From Burkholderiales bacterium (GTDB lineage Bacteria > Pseudomonadota > Gammaproteobacteria > Burkholderiales > Burkholderiaceae_C), in the NCBI GenBank assembly GCA_028872015.1, contig JAGWLO010000005.1:17187-81186 (forward strand): a stretch of DNA of 64,000 nucleotides, given 5' to 3'. This document shows, one piece after another, positions 1-10,689 of the stretch (within the stretch, counting starts at the first letter, position 1; each line of letters opens with the position of its first letter). The translations under genes were made by a program, and so were the position numbers. The notes under the pieces were generated by a model, which did not search any database, had not been told where the DNA came from, and worked only from the letters and a program-made list of their open reading frames with translations.

Positions 1-620
1 GCAGCCAGGATGGCGGCCTTGAAGACCTCATCCATCGGCACGCCGTCGTACAGGTTGCGCCGCGTCTCGGCCAGGATGGGATCGGCCCGCACGTCGGCGC
101 CCAGGTCGGCGCAGGCCGACTCCACCAGCGCGTGCAGCGCGCCCATGTCGAGCGCCACGCGCTGCCCGCCCTCGGTGACGAAGACCTCGGGCGCCCGGAC
201 CGCCGCCGGCGCACCCTGGCGCGCCCGCTCCTGGGCGCGGCGTTCGCGGTACAGCACGTAGGCCCGCGCCACTTCATGGTGGCCGCTGCGCATCAGCGCC
301 AGCTCCACGTGGTCCTGCACGTCCTCGATGTGGAAGGTGCCGCCGCCCGGGCGCGAGCGCAGCAGCGCGCGCACCACGCCCTCGGTCAGCTGCTCCACCG
401 TCTCGCGCACGCTGGCCGAGGCTGCGCCCTGGGTGCCGTGCACGGCCAGGAAGGCCTTCATCAGCGCCACCGCGATCTTGTTCGGCTCGAAGCTCACCAC
501 CGCGCCGTTGCGGCGGATGATCTGGTAGCCGTTGTAGGTGCCGGGGGCCGCGGCGGCGGGCTTGGCGGGGGCGCTGCCGGTGGGCGCGCCAGTCGGGACG
601 GCGGTCGAAACTGAGTGCAT
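1..620 (-). CDS. nrdA: Ribonucleoside-diphosphate reductase alpha subunit, N-terminal part with ATP-cone (partial; continues beyond window start)
   Basis: Minus-strand translation from ATG at 620: MHSVSTAVPTG...YNGYQIIRRNGAVVSFEPNKIAVALMKAFLAV...ILAETRRNLYDGVPMDEVFKAAILAA, typical of class I RNR ATP-cone and N-terminus. Confidence 0.85.
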   Translation of the reverse strand, partial: MHSVSTAVPTGAPTGSAPAKPAAAAPGTYNGYQIIRRNGAVVSFEPNKIAVALMKAFLAVHGTQGAASASVRETVEQLTEGVVRALLRSRPGGGTFHIEDVQDHVELALMRSGHHEVARAYVLYRERRAQERARQGAPAAVRAPEVFVTEGGQRVALDMGALHALVESACADLGADVRADPILAETRRNLYDGVPMDEVFKAAILA

Positions 621-811
621 TCAATCCCCTCGGATGGGTCTCGTGGCGTGGATGGTGGGATGGGGCGATGACGCCGCGCGGCGGGCCGGCCAGGCCGGCG
701 CCGGGCCGGGGGGACCGAGGCGCCGCTCGCAGCGACGGCCCGGGTGCCGATCGGCACCGCGATCGGCGCGAGAGCCGGCGCCTTCGCCGCTGGGCTGCAT
801 TATCACCGCGC

Positions 812-827
812 CCACTATATCTGGGGC
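812..827. promoter_or_regulatory. Putative NrdR box 1 (CCACTATATCTGGGGC) upstream of nrdA
   Basis: 11/16 match by eye to consensus acaCTATATaTaGtgt; second box 32 bp away; upstream of the nrdA start. Confidence 0.5.
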
Positions 828-843
828 CTCGCACCCCCACAAG

Positions 844-859
844 GCACTACCGCTAGTGT
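844..859. promoter_or_regulatory. Putative NrdR box 2 (GCACTACCGCTAGTGT)
   Basis: Palindromic ACTA/TAGT arms; start-to-start spacing of 32 bp (about 3 helical turns) to box 1. Confidence 0.5.
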
Positions 860-906
860 CCCGTCGGGACCTTCCCGGATCGGCGCACGTGCCGACGGGG
901 CCGCGG

Positions 907-2442
<1,536 letters not shown>

Positions 2443-2460
2443 GGGATCTGGCCTTGCAGC

Positions 2461-4404
2461 TCACCGGCCCAGGGGCAGCGGCGCCGCGCCGACTGCCACG
2501 GCCAGCGGCGCCTGGCGCATGCGCACGACGAACTGGTTGCGCCGCCGCTCGGTCGAGGGTCGCGGCCGGTACTCGATGCTGGCACCGTAACGCTCGCAGA
2601 GCTCGCGGCAAATGTACAGGCCGAGGCCCGAGCCACGGCTGCGCGTGCTGAAGAAGGGCTCGAACAGGTGGCGCTCGATCTCGGGCGCGATCGGTGTGCC
2701 GTCGCTGGCCACCGACAGCACCACCCACTGCTCGTCACGCGCATCGAGCCGCAACAGGATGGCGCCCGTGGCCTCGCTGGCGTGGCGTTGTGCGTTGTCG
2801 AGCAGGTTCACCAGCACGCGGCGCAGGTGCTCGTGGTCGAAGCGCACGCCCAGCGCCTGGCCGGGCAACTCGATCTGCAGCCGGCCCTCGCCACCCAGCG
2901 CCACCCGCGCCGTGCGCGCCCAGTCGCCCGCGGCCTCGGCCACCGCCGAGGTTGCGTCGATGGGCCCGGCCTCCAGCGCGGCCCCCGGTGCGACTTCGAG
3001 CACATCGTCGACCAGGCGCTTGAGGCGATGCACGTTGTCGGCCACCATCTGGGCCAGTCGGCGCTGCGCCGGCGGCAGGTCGTCCTCGAGCAGCAGCGCA
3101 TTGGCCTGCGCCACCGCGGCCAGCGGGTTGCGGATCTCGTGCGCGATGCCGGCCGACATGCGGCCCATGGCGGCGAGCTTTTCCTGCCGGATGCGGGCCT
3201 GCAAGGTGCGCAGGTCTTCCAGCAGCAGCACGGCAAAGGGCTCGTTCACCGCGTCGGGGGCGCCCCCGAGGGCGGCCACCGGGCCGCTGTGATCGGCCGC
3301 GGTGCGCGCACGCATGAAGCGCACGCGCAGGCGCAGCGTGCGCAGGTGGCCCTGGCCGAAATCCAGCCCCACGTCGCGCCCGCCCTCGGGCCAGCTGCCA
3401 TCGGCCAGGGCCCGCTCGGCAGCCTGCTGCAGGCCGCCCCATACCGGCCGCGCCGACAGCGTGAAAGGCGCCGGCGGGCCCAGGCCCTGATCCACCAGCA
3501 GGGCCCGCGCCGCCGGGTTGGCTGCGCGCACGCGCAGCCGGCGGTCGACCACCAGCACGCCGTCGGCCATCTCCTCGATCACCAGCCGGTTCAGCTGCGC
3601 CTGCTGGCGTGCCACCTCGAGGCTGCCCCGCGCGGCCAGCTCCTCGCGCGCCAGCCGACCGGCCAGCTCGCCGGCGAGCAACGCGATGACGAACATGCCC
3701 AGCCCCGCCAGGCCCGACTGCATCATCAGCGCCGGCGCGTCGGCGCTGACGAGCGCCGCGCGCCAGGCCACCACCAGCAGCATCAGTGCCACCCCGGCGG
3801 CGGTGGCCAGCGCCAGCAGGCGTGCCGTCAGCACGCCGGCCATCAGCACCGGCAGCGCCAGCAGCGCGCCGTAGTTGAAGGCCGCGCCGTTGTCCAGCAG
3901 GTGCATCAGCGTGAAGGCCAGCAGATCGACGCCGATGGTGGCCAGCCATTGCCGGCGTCGTTGGCGGGCCTGTTCCTGCGGCTGGGTCAGCGCGCCGAAA
4001 CGCGGCAGCAGCCACAGCGTGACGGCCTGGACCGCGTACACCATCGACACCAGCGCCAGCCACTCGTTGCCGCGGCTGCCGAACAGGCTGCCCAGCCCGA
4101 GCGCCACCACGAGCACGATACCGATGGCCGCGCGCGCGGCGGCATAGGTGCGGTAGACGCGCGCCAGCGCACTGTCCTGCGCCTGCACGATGCGGCGCGC
4201 CTGGCGCAGCAGGAAGCGGCTGTCGGCGGGCGCATCGCCGGCGGCGAGCCAGCCGGGATCGAAGAACGACTCGGGCGCGGCACTGGGCTCGCTGCCGGAG
4301 AAGGCGCCGAAAAAGGAGTCATCGCGCCGACGGCCGGGGCCGCGGCGATCTTTGCGGCGGCGGTCGCCGGCGCGGCGTTCGGCGTCGTGGGCGTTCATCG
4401 GCAC
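2461..4404 (-). CDS. pilS: Sensor histidine kinase, PilS-type
   Basis: N-terminal multi-TM region, PAS-like segment, H-box GIAHEIRNPLAA, HATPase GSGLGLYICRELCERYGA; upstream of pilR. Confidence 0.9.
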   Translation of the reverse strand: MPMNAHDAERRAGDRRRKDRRGPGRRRDDSFFGAFSGSEPSAAPESFFDPGWLAAGDAPADSRFLLRQARRIVQAQDSALARVYRTYAAARAAIGIVLVVALGLGSLFGSRGNEWLALVSMVYAVQAVTLWLLPRFGALTQPQEQARQRRRQWLATIGVDLLAFTLMHLLDNGAAFNYGALLALPVLMAGVLTARLLALATAAGVALMLLVVAWRAALVSADAPALMMQSGLAGLGMFVIALLAGELAGRLAREELAARGSLEVARQQAQLNRLVIEEMADGVLVVDRRLRVRAANPAARALLVDQGLGPPAPFTLSARPVWGGLQQAAERALADGSWPEGGRDVGLDFGQGHLRTLRLRVRFMRARTAADHSGPVAALGGAPDAVNEPFAVLLLEDLRTLQARIRQEKLAAMGRMSAGIAHEIRNPLAAVAQANALLLEDDLPPAQRRLAQMVADNVHRLKRLVDDVLEVAPGAALEAGPIDATSAVAEAAGDWARTARVALGGEGRLQIELPGQALGVRFDHEHLRRVLVNLLDNAQRHASEATGAILLRLDARDEQWVVLSVASDGTPIAPEIERHLFEPFFSTRSRGSGLGLYICRELCERYGASIEYRPRPSTERRRNQFVVRMRQAPLAVAVGAAPLPLGR

Positions 4405-4468
4405 GTCATCGGTACGCCATCGGTGCGCTCGGGCGGCGGGTGCGTTCGCGCGGCCGGCGGCGGGCCCC

Positions 4469-4717
4469 TCAGGCCGGCCCCCGCGGGCCGGCCAGGCGGT
4501 GCGCCTCGCCGCAATAGGGGCGGCCGGCGGCGTCCTTCACCGCTTCGGACTGCGGCAGGTGCACGCCGCAATGGGTGCAGGCCAGCATCTGCTCGCGCGC
4601 GGCGCCGTCGCCGGTGCGGTGGCGCCGGGTTGGTGGCGGCGGCGCTGCGTTGCCGCGGCCCCTGGAACCCATCATCCAGGCCACCACCAGCACCAGGATC
4701 ACCAGCAGGTACTTCAT
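4469..4717 (-). CDS. PP0621-family small membrane-anchored zinc-ribbon-like protein
   Basis: 82 aa: MKYLLVILVLVVAWMMGSRGR...CTHCGVHLPQSEAV...YCGEAHR; conserved position next to pilS. Confidence 0.7.
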   Translation of the reverse strand: MKYLLVILVLVVAWMMGSRGRGNAAPPPPTRRHRTGDGAAREQMLACTHCGVHLPQSEAVKDAAGRPYCGEAHRLAGPRGPA

Positions 4718-4751
4718 CGCGTCAGCGCAACTTCACCGTCAGCACCGGTGT

Positions 4752-5609
4752 TCAACCCGGCGCCCGGCCCAGCACGACCTCGAGCACGAAGCGCGAGCCG
4801 GCATAGGCCAGCAGCAACAGCACGGTGCCGGCATACAGCCAGCCGGTGGCGCGGCGGCCGCGCCAGCCGCGCAGGCGCCGGCCCAGCAGCAGTCCCGCGA
4901 ACACCAGCCAGGCCACGATGGAGAACACCGCCTTGTGGTCACCCCAGAGCTGCCAGCGCGTGGTCGTCATCAGCCCCAGCACGATGGCGCCGCTGAGGAT
5001 GACGAAGCCGGCCTGGACGAAGCGGAACGTGAGCCGCTCGAGCTGCAGCAGCGGCAGGCCGAGCGCCTGGCCCGCGGGCGGCGCCTTGGGCGCGCCGGGC
5101 GCGCCTGCACGCAAGCGCCGCTCGGCCGCGTCGAGCAGCAGGCCGTGCAGCACGGCGGCGCCGAACAGCGCGTACGAACCCACGCCGAGCGCGAAGTGCA
5201 GCGGCGCCAGGCGCGAGGTGATCGGCCGCAACTCACCGGGGAACACCGCGCACACCGCCACCACCACCAGCCCCGCCGCAGCCAGCCACTGGCGCACGCC
5301 GGGCAGCGGGACGAAGCGGCTCTCGACGCTGTACACGCCGATGACCAGCCATACCGTGAGCGAGAGCACGGGCGCGAACCCGAGCCGCGCACCCGGGCCG
5401 GCCAGGCCGACGCCGCCGATGTCGGCCACCAGCAGCAGTGCCTGCAGCACCCAGCCGCCGAGCAGTGCCAACGGGGCCAGGCGGCGCAGTGCCGCCAGCG
5501 GCAGCGCCGCCAGCCCGTACAGCACCAGCGTGGCCGCCACCATCGGGATGCCGCCCCCGGGCGCCAGCGTGGGCGCGAGCAGGGGCGAGGCGGTCGATAG
5601 AATCATCAT
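4752..5609 (-). CDS. Cytochrome c assembly / CcsA-YpjD-family inner-membrane protein
   Basis: Multi-TM protein from MMILSTASPLL; contains GVGSYALFGAAVLHGLLL and WGDHKAVFSIVAWLVFAGLL, typical of the CcsA/HemX family; the longer upstream ORF extension is unlikely. Confidence 0.8.
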   Translation of the reverse strand: MMILSTASPLLAPTLAPGGGIPMVAATLVLYGLAALPLAALRRLAPLALLGGWVLQALLLVADIGGVGLAGPGARLGFAPVLSLTVWLVIGVYSVESRFVPLPGVRQWLAAAGLVVVAVCAVFPGELRPITSRLAPLHFALGVGSYALFGAAVLHGLLLDAAERRLRAGAPGAPKAPPAGQALGLPLLQLERLTFRFVQAGFVILSGAIVLGLMTTTRWQLWGDHKAVFSIVAWLVFAGLLLGRRLRGWRGRRATGWLYAGTVLLLLAYAGSRFVLEVVLGRAPG

Positions 5610-5655
5610 GACAGTGTACTGACCGCGGGCGCCGCTACGGCCGCCTGCCGACGCG

Positions 5656-7041
5656 ATGGCCTCCACCCTTGCCGACCGCCTGTCCCGGCTGGTCAAGACC
5701 ATGCGGGGCCAGGCCCGCATCACCGAGAGCAACGTGCAGGACATGCTGCGCGAGGTGCGCATGGCGCTGCTCGAGGCCGACGTGGCCGTGCCCGTGGTGC
5801 GCGACTTCATCGCCCGCGTCAAGGAACAGGCGCTGGGCCAGACCGTGGCCGACTCGCTGAACCCCGGCCAGGCGCTGGTGGGCATCGTGCACAAGGAGCT
5901 GGCCGCCACCATGGGCGCAGGCCCCGGGGCCGCGGCGAGCGGGCTCAACCTGGCCACCCAGCCGCCGGCGGTGATCCTGATGGCCGGCCTGCAGGGCGCC
6001 GGCAAGACCACCACCACGGCCAAGCTGGCCAAGCACCTGATCACCCAGCGCAAGAAGAAGGTGCTCACGGTGTCGGCCGACGTCTACCGGCCGGCGGCCA
6101 TCGAGCAGCTGAAGACGGTGACGGCGCAGGCTGGGGCCGAGTGGTTTCCTTCGACGCCCGAGCAGGCGCCGCGCGACATCGCGCTGGCCGCGCTCGACCA
6201 CGCCCGGCGCCACTACTTCGACGTGCTGCTGGTGGACACCGCGGGCCGGCTGGGCATCGACGCGGCCATGATGGCCGAGATCAGCGCGCTGCACGCGGCG
6301 CTGAACCCGATCGAGACGCTGTTCGTGGTCGACGCCATGCAGGGCCAGGACGCGGTGAACACGGCGCGCGCCTTCAAGGACGCACTGCCGCTCACCGGCG
6401 TGGTGCTCACCAAGCTCGACGGCGATTCGCGCGGCGGCGCGGCGCTGTCGGTGCGGCAGGTGACGGGCGTGCCGATCAAGTTCGCCGGTGTCTCCGAGAA
6501 GATCGACGGCCTGGAGGTGTTCGACGCCGAGCGCCACGCCGGGCGCGTGCTGGGCATGGGCGACATCGTGGCCCTGGTCGAGGAAGTGCAGAAGGGCGTC
6601 GACGTCGCAGCGGCGCAGAAGTTCGCCGACAAGATGAAGTCGGGCGGCGGCTTCGACCTCGAGGACTTCCGCGACCAGATCTCGCAGATGAAGAAGATGG
6701 GCGGCCTGTCCGGCCTGATGGACAAGCTGCCGAGCCAGCTCACCGGCAAGGCCGGCAACCTGGGCCCGGCCGAGGTGGACCGCGCCGAGCGCGACGTCAA
6801 GCGCATGGAGGGCATCATCTGCTCGATGACGCCCCAGGAACGGCGCAAGCCCGAGCTCATCAAGGCCAGCCGCAAGCGCCGCATCGCCAGCGGCGCCGGG
6901 GTTCAGGTGCAGGAGGTGAACCGGCTGCTGAACCAGTTCGAGCAGATGCAGGGCATGATGAAGAAGCTCAAGGGCGGCGGCCTGATGAAGATGATGAAGC
7001 GCATGGGCGGCATGGGCGGCGTGGGCGGCGGACCGCGATGA
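5656..7041 (+). CDS. ffh: Signal recognition particle protein Ffh
   Basis: GLQGAGKTTTTAKLAKHL, DTAGRLGID, TKLDGDSRGG and Met-rich M-domain. Confidence 0.97.
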   Translation: MASTLADRLSRLVKTMRGQARITESNVQDMLREVRMALLEADVAVPVVRDFIARVKEQALGQTVADSLNPGQALVGIVHKELAATMGAGPGAAASGLNLATQPPAVILMAGLQGAGKTTTTAKLAKHLITQRKKKVLTVSADVYRPAAIEQLKTVTAQAGAEWFPSTPEQAPRDIALAALDHARRHYFDVLLVDTAGRLGIDAAMMAEISALHAALNPIETLFVVDAMQGQDAVNTARAFKDALPLTGVVLTKLDGDSRGGAALSVRQVTGVPIKFAGVSEKIDGLEVFDAERHAGRVLGMGDIVALVEEVQKGVDVAAAQKFADKMKSGGGFDLEDFRDQISQMKKMGGLSGLMDKLPSQLTGKAGNLGPAEVDRAERDVKRMEGIICSMTPQERRKPELIKASRKRRIASGAGVQVQEVNRLLNQFEQMQGMMKKLKGGGLMKMMKRMGGMGGVGGGPR

Positions 7042-7189
7042 CGGCGTGAATTGTTCACGCCCGCTTGCGGCCGCGCTGCGAGCGGATACGAATCGACACC
7101 GGTGTTGTGCGGCGCCGGGTTGATCGCCGCGGCGGCAGGGTCGATGGTCCAGGGGCACCTCGACACTTGGTCAACCGCCGCCCACCGCC

Positions 7190-7891
7190 ATGGACCTTCC
7201 GACACCGACGACTGCCTTCGCCCTGCCGGCCAGCGTCGCCCTGCTGCTGGCCTGGGCACTGATGCGGCTGCGCCAGCGCCAGCAGTCGCGCCGCGGCGCG
7301 GCGCGCGAGGCGCTGGACACGGTGGCTGCCTGGCCGCCCGAGGCCGCGCGCGTGCTGACCGTGGACGAGCGCCAAGCCTACGACCTGCTGCGCCGCGCCA
7401 TGCCGGGCTTTCTGGTGCTGGCGCAGGTGCCGCTGTCGCGCTTCCTGCGCGTGCCCTCGCGCCACTCCTACACCGACTGGCTGCAGCGCGTGGGCTCGCT
7501 CAGCGCCGACCTGTTGCTGTGCGATGCCGGCTCGCGCGTGCTCGCCGTGATCGACATCCGGGCCGTGGACGAGAGCGCGCGCAGCCGCCGCCGCCACGAG
7601 CGCATGGCGCGCGTGCTCGGCGCCGCCGGCATCCGCGTGCACACCTGGCGCGAAGGCCAGTTGCCCGCGGTGGCCGAGGTGCGCCACGTGCTGGCGCCGC
7701 TGGCCGGGGCGGCCACGCCCGGCACCAAGCCCACGCCGTCGCGGCCGATGCCGCTGATCCCGGTGCCGGAGATCGCCGAGCTGCTGGCCGATGGCGACCG
7801 CGCCGCGCTTGCCGCCGTCTTCGACCCGGCGCTGGAGCCCGTGCCTTCGGCCTTCTTCGAAGACCTCGATCCCGCCGGCGCGCAACGTTGA
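7190..7891 (+). CDS. DUF2726-like protein with N-terminal TM segment
   Basis: 233 aa: MDLPTPTTAFALPASVALLLAWAL...LTVDERQAYDLLRRAMPGFLVLAQVPLSRFLRV...DLLLCDAGSRVLAVIDI, matching the DUF2726/topoisomerase-Zn-finger-associated domain pattern from memory. Confidence 0.65.
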   Translation: MDLPTPTTAFALPASVALLLAWALMRLRQRQQSRRGAAREALDTVAAWPPEAARVLTVDERQAYDLLRRAMPGFLVLAQVPLSRFLRVPSRHSYTDWLQRVGSLSADLLLCDAGSRVLAVIDIRAVDESARSRRRHERMARVLGAAGIRVHTWREGQLPAVAEVRHVLAPLAGAATPGTKPTPSRPMPLIPVPEIAELLADGDRAALAAVFDPALEPVPSAFFEDLDPAGAQR

Positions 7892-7908
7892 GGGTCCGCC
7901 CAGCCCGA

Positions 7909-8970
7909 TCAGCCCAGCAGCGCGCGCGCGAACTCGCGCGCATCGAAGGTCTGCAGGTCTTCGAGCCGCTCGCCGATGCCGATGAAGTAGACCGGCACCG
8001 GGCCACCGGCACGCTCGCTCCCCCAGCGCGCGATGGCCGCCAGCACGCCGCCCTTGGCGGTGCCGTCGAGCTTGGTCACGATCAGGCCCGTCAGCCCGAG
8101 CGCGGCGTCGAAGGCCTTCACCTGGGCCAGCGCGTTCTGCCCGGTGTTGCCGTCCACCACCAGCAGCACCTCGTGCGGCGCGCCGGCCTGGGCCTTGCCG
8201 ATGACGCGCTGGATCTTCTTCAGCTCTTCCATCAGGTGTGCCTGCGTGGGCAGCCGGCCTGCGGTGTCGGCGATGACGACGTCGCAGCCGCGGGCGCGGC
8301 CGGCACTGACGGCATCGAAGGTCACCGCCGCCGGATCGCCGCCCTGCTGGCTGACGATCTCGACCCGGTTGCGGTCGGCCCACACCGCGAGTTGCTCGCG
8401 CGCCGCGGCACGGAAGGTATCGGCCGCGGCCAGCAGCACCTTGCAATCGGCATCGGCCAGGTGGCGCGTGAGCTTGCCGATGCTGGTGGTCTTGCCGGCG
8501 CCGTTCACCCCCGCCACCATGATGACCGTCGGGCCGGCCTCGACCAGGCTCAGCCCGCGCTGCAGCGGCAGCAGCAGCGCGGTGATCGCGTCCACCAGCA
8601 GCGCCTTCACCGCCGCCGGCTCCACCGCCTTGGCCTCCTTCACGCGGCGGCGCAGGTCGGCCAGCAGGAACTGTGTGGCCGCCACGCCGGCATCGCCCAT
8701 CAGCAGCGCAGCCTCGAGCTCCTCGTACAAGGCCTCGTCGATTCGGGTGCCGGTGAACACCTGCGCAATGCCGGCCCCGGTCTTGCGCAGGCTCTGGCTG
8801 AGACGGCTGAACCAGCCACCGCGCTCATCCGGGACGGGTGCCACGGCAGCGGGCGACGGCGGGTGGGCGGCGGCCGCGGCGTCTGCCGGGGTCGCGGCAG
8901 CGGGTGCGGCCGGGGTCGGCGTGGCCGCAGAGGCCGGCGCCTTCTCTTTCTTCTTGAACAGGCTGAACAT
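7909..8970 (-). CDS. ftsY: Signal recognition particle receptor FtsY
   Basis: GVNGAGKTTSIGKLTRHL, DTAGRLPTQAHLMEELKK, TKLDGTAKGG; acidic/Ala-rich N-terminus. Confidence 0.96.
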   Translation of the reverse strand: MFSLFKKKEKAPASAATPTPAAPAAATPADAAAAAHPPSPAAVAPVPDERGGWFSRLSQSLRKTGAGIAQVFTGTRIDEALYEELEAALLMGDAGVAATQFLLADLRRRVKEAKAVEPAAVKALLVDAITALLLPLQRGLSLVEAGPTVIMVAGVNGAGKTTSIGKLTRHLADADCKVLLAAADTFRAAAREQLAVWADRNRVEIVSQQGGDPAAVTFDAVSAGRARGCDVVIADTAGRLPTQAHLMEELKKIQRVIGKAQAGAPHEVLLVVDGNTGQNALAQVKAFDAALGLTGLIVTKLDGTAKGGVLAAIARWGSERAGGPVPVYFIGIGERLEDLQTFDAREFARALLG

Positions 8971-9031
8971 CGGGACGGGCGCTCCGCCGGCCCCGCCGCC
9001 CGGAATCGGGCTGGCTATAATTTGCGGCTCA

Positions 9032-9108
9032 GGCGCTTTAGCTCAGTTGGTTAGAGCGACGGAATCATAATCCGCAGGTCCGGGGTTCAAATCCCTGAAG
9101 CGCCACCA
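9032..9108 (+). tRNA. tRNA-Met (anticodon CAT)
   Basis: 77-nt cloverleaf GGCGCTTTAGCTCAGTTGGTTAGAGCGACGGAATCATAATCCGCAGGTCCGGGGTTCAAATCCCTGAAGCGCCACCA; acceptor GGCGCTT/AAGCGCC; TATAAT about 15 nt upstream. Confidence 0.95.
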
Positions 9109-9119
9109 ATCATCGGATG

Positions 9120-9151
9120 AGCCCGCGTCAGCCCTCGCTGAGCGGGCTTTT
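9120..9151 (+). terminator. Rho-independent terminator after tRNA-Met
   Basis: AGCCCGC-G-TCAGC-CCTC-GCTGA-GCGGGCT followed by TTT. Confidence 0.75.
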
Positions 9152-9288
9152 CTCTTGGTGCCCCAAGTGAGCCACCCGGTGGGCCACCTCGTGCCCGGTG
9201 TCGGCGTGACGTTGATGGTGCCGGCGCCGGACGTGATGCGCGGCGTCGGGGATTCAATCTTGTCCAGGACATAGGTACAGCGCCGACC

Positions 9289-9462
9289 CTCACCGCCATC
9301 CGCCTCGTGCCCGTGTTGGGGGTCGGGTGGGGTCACTCCGTGCTGGGCGAGCCGGTGGGCTGGAGCACGGTGGCCGGCGCCTGCATCGTGATCGTGGGCA
9401 CGGCGCTGGTGACGGGGTTTCGCCCGCGGGGCTGCTTGCGAGACGGTCGGCGCCCGGCGTGA
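9289..9462 (+). pseudogene. C-terminal remnant of an EamA/DMT-family transporter
   Basis: Plus-frame translation LTAIRLVPVLGVGWGHSVLGEPVGWSTVAGACIVIVGTALVTGFRPRG... resembles the last TM pair of EamA transporters; no upstream ORF or start. Confidence 0.55.
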
Positions 9463-9500
9463 CCCGATCCCGGCCGGGCCGTCACGGAGTTCTGCGACAC

Positions 9501-9518
9501 CGTCACGAAACCTTCATG
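9501..9518 (+). promoter_or_regulatory. Putative Pho box (CGTCACG-AAAC-CTTCATG) upstream of pstS
   Basis: Two CTGTCAT-like heptamers with 11-bp periodicity; another CGTCACG at 9480-9486; upstream of pstS. Confidence 0.45.
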
Positions 9519-9606
9519 ACAGCTCCCTACAGTCCGCGCGTGCCCGGCGCCCATCGCGTCGAGGACGCCCTCAACCCCTTCACGTGACCGAACGGAGCCC
9601 CCTCTC

Positions 9607-10635
9607 ATGCAACTCCTGAAACTGCCCCGGCGCTCGCTGCGACTCGTCGCAGCGGCGGCCGCCGCTGCGCTGGCCTCCTCCGCCGCCCTGGCTGCCGACA
9701 TCACCGGCGCCGGCTCGACCTTCATCTTCCCGGTGCTGTCCAAGTGGTCGGCCAGCTACAACGCCAAGACCGGCAACAAGGTGAACTACCAGTCGATCGG
9801 CTCCGGCGGCGGCATCGCCCAGATCAAGGCGGGCACCGTGACCTTCGGCGCCACCGACATGCCGCTCAAGCCCGAAGACCTGGCCAAGGCCGGTCTGGCG
9901 CAGTTCCCGGCCATCATCGGCGGCGTGGTGCCGGTGGTGAACGTGGCGGGCGTGACCCCGGGCGAAATGAAGATGACGGGCCCGGTGCTGGCCGACATCT
10001 TCCTCGGCAAGATCACGAAGTGGGACGACCCGGCGATCGCGGCGCTGAACCCGGGCATGAAGCTGCCCGACGAGAAGATCACCGTGGTGCATCGCTCCGA
10101 CGGCTCGGGCACCACCTTCAATTTCGCCAACTACCTGGGCAAGGTCAGCCCGGAATGGAAGACCAAGGTCGGCGAAGGCACCTCCGTCAACTGGCCCACG
10201 GGCGTGGGCGGCAAGGGCAACGAAGGCGTGGCCGCCTACGTGAACCAGATCAAGGGTTCGTTCGGCTACGTCGAGCTGGCCTATGCGCTGCAGAACAAGA
10301 TGGCCTACACGAAGATGAAGAACCAGGCCGGCGAATACGTCGAGCCCTCGGTCTCGTCCTTCGCCGCTGCCGCCGCCAGCGCCAAGTGGAGCGAGCCCGA
10401 TTTCTACGAGGTCATCACCGACGCGCCGGGCAAGACCTCGTGGCCGATCGCCGCTTCGACCTGGGTGCTGATGCACAAGGCCCCGAAGGATGAGGCGGCC
10501 AGCAAGGAGGCGCTGGCCTTCTTCAAGTACGCGCTCGAGCACGGCCAGGCCGACGCCAAGGCGCTCGACTACGTGTCGCTGCCCGCTACGCTGACGGGCA
10601 AGATCGAGGCGTACTGGGCCGCCAACATCAAGTAA
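9607..10635 (+). CDS. pstS: Phosphate ABC transporter substrate-binding protein PstS
   Basis: Signal peptide then [38 protein letters not shown]; followed by pstCAB. Confidence 0.97.
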   Translation: MQLLKLPRRSLRLVAAAAAAALASSAALAADITGAGSTFIFPVLSKWSASYNAKTGNKVNYQSIGSGGGIAQIKAGTVTFGATDMPLKPEDLAKAGLAQFPAIIGGVVPVVNVAGVTPGEMKMTGPVLADIFLGKITKWDDPAIAALNPGMKLPDEKITVVHRSDGSGTTFNFANYLGKVSPEWKTKVGEGTSVNWPTGVGGKGNEGVAAYVNQIKGSFGYVELAYALQNKMAYTKMKNQAGEYVEPSVSSFAAAAASAKWSEPDFYEVITDAPGKTSWPIAASTWVLMHKAPKDEAASKEALAFFKYALEHGQADAKALDYVSLPATLTGKIEAYWAANIK

Positions 10636-10645
10636 GGCGAAAATC

Positions 10646-10664
10646 GGGGCGCGCCAGCCGCCCC
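10646..10664 (+). terminator. Possible attenuator stem-loop between pstS and pstC
   Basis: GGGGCG-CGCCAGC-CGCCCC, no clear poly-T. Confidence 0.35.
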
Positions 10665-10689
10665 GGCCCGCGCACGAACAAGATCTGCG

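Noticed and set aside
7043-7061. Hairpin GGCGTGAA-TTG-TTCACGCC after ffh
   Set aside because: Good stem but no T-tract; not listed as a terminator with confidence.
5635-7158. 507-aa minus-strand ORF
   Set aside because: Antisense of ffh; His/Leu/Gln-rich artefact.
9043-9336. 97-aa minus-strand ORF overlapping tRNA-Met
   Set aside because: Begins in the degenerate region and runs into the tRNA; no recognisable domain, so not a gene.
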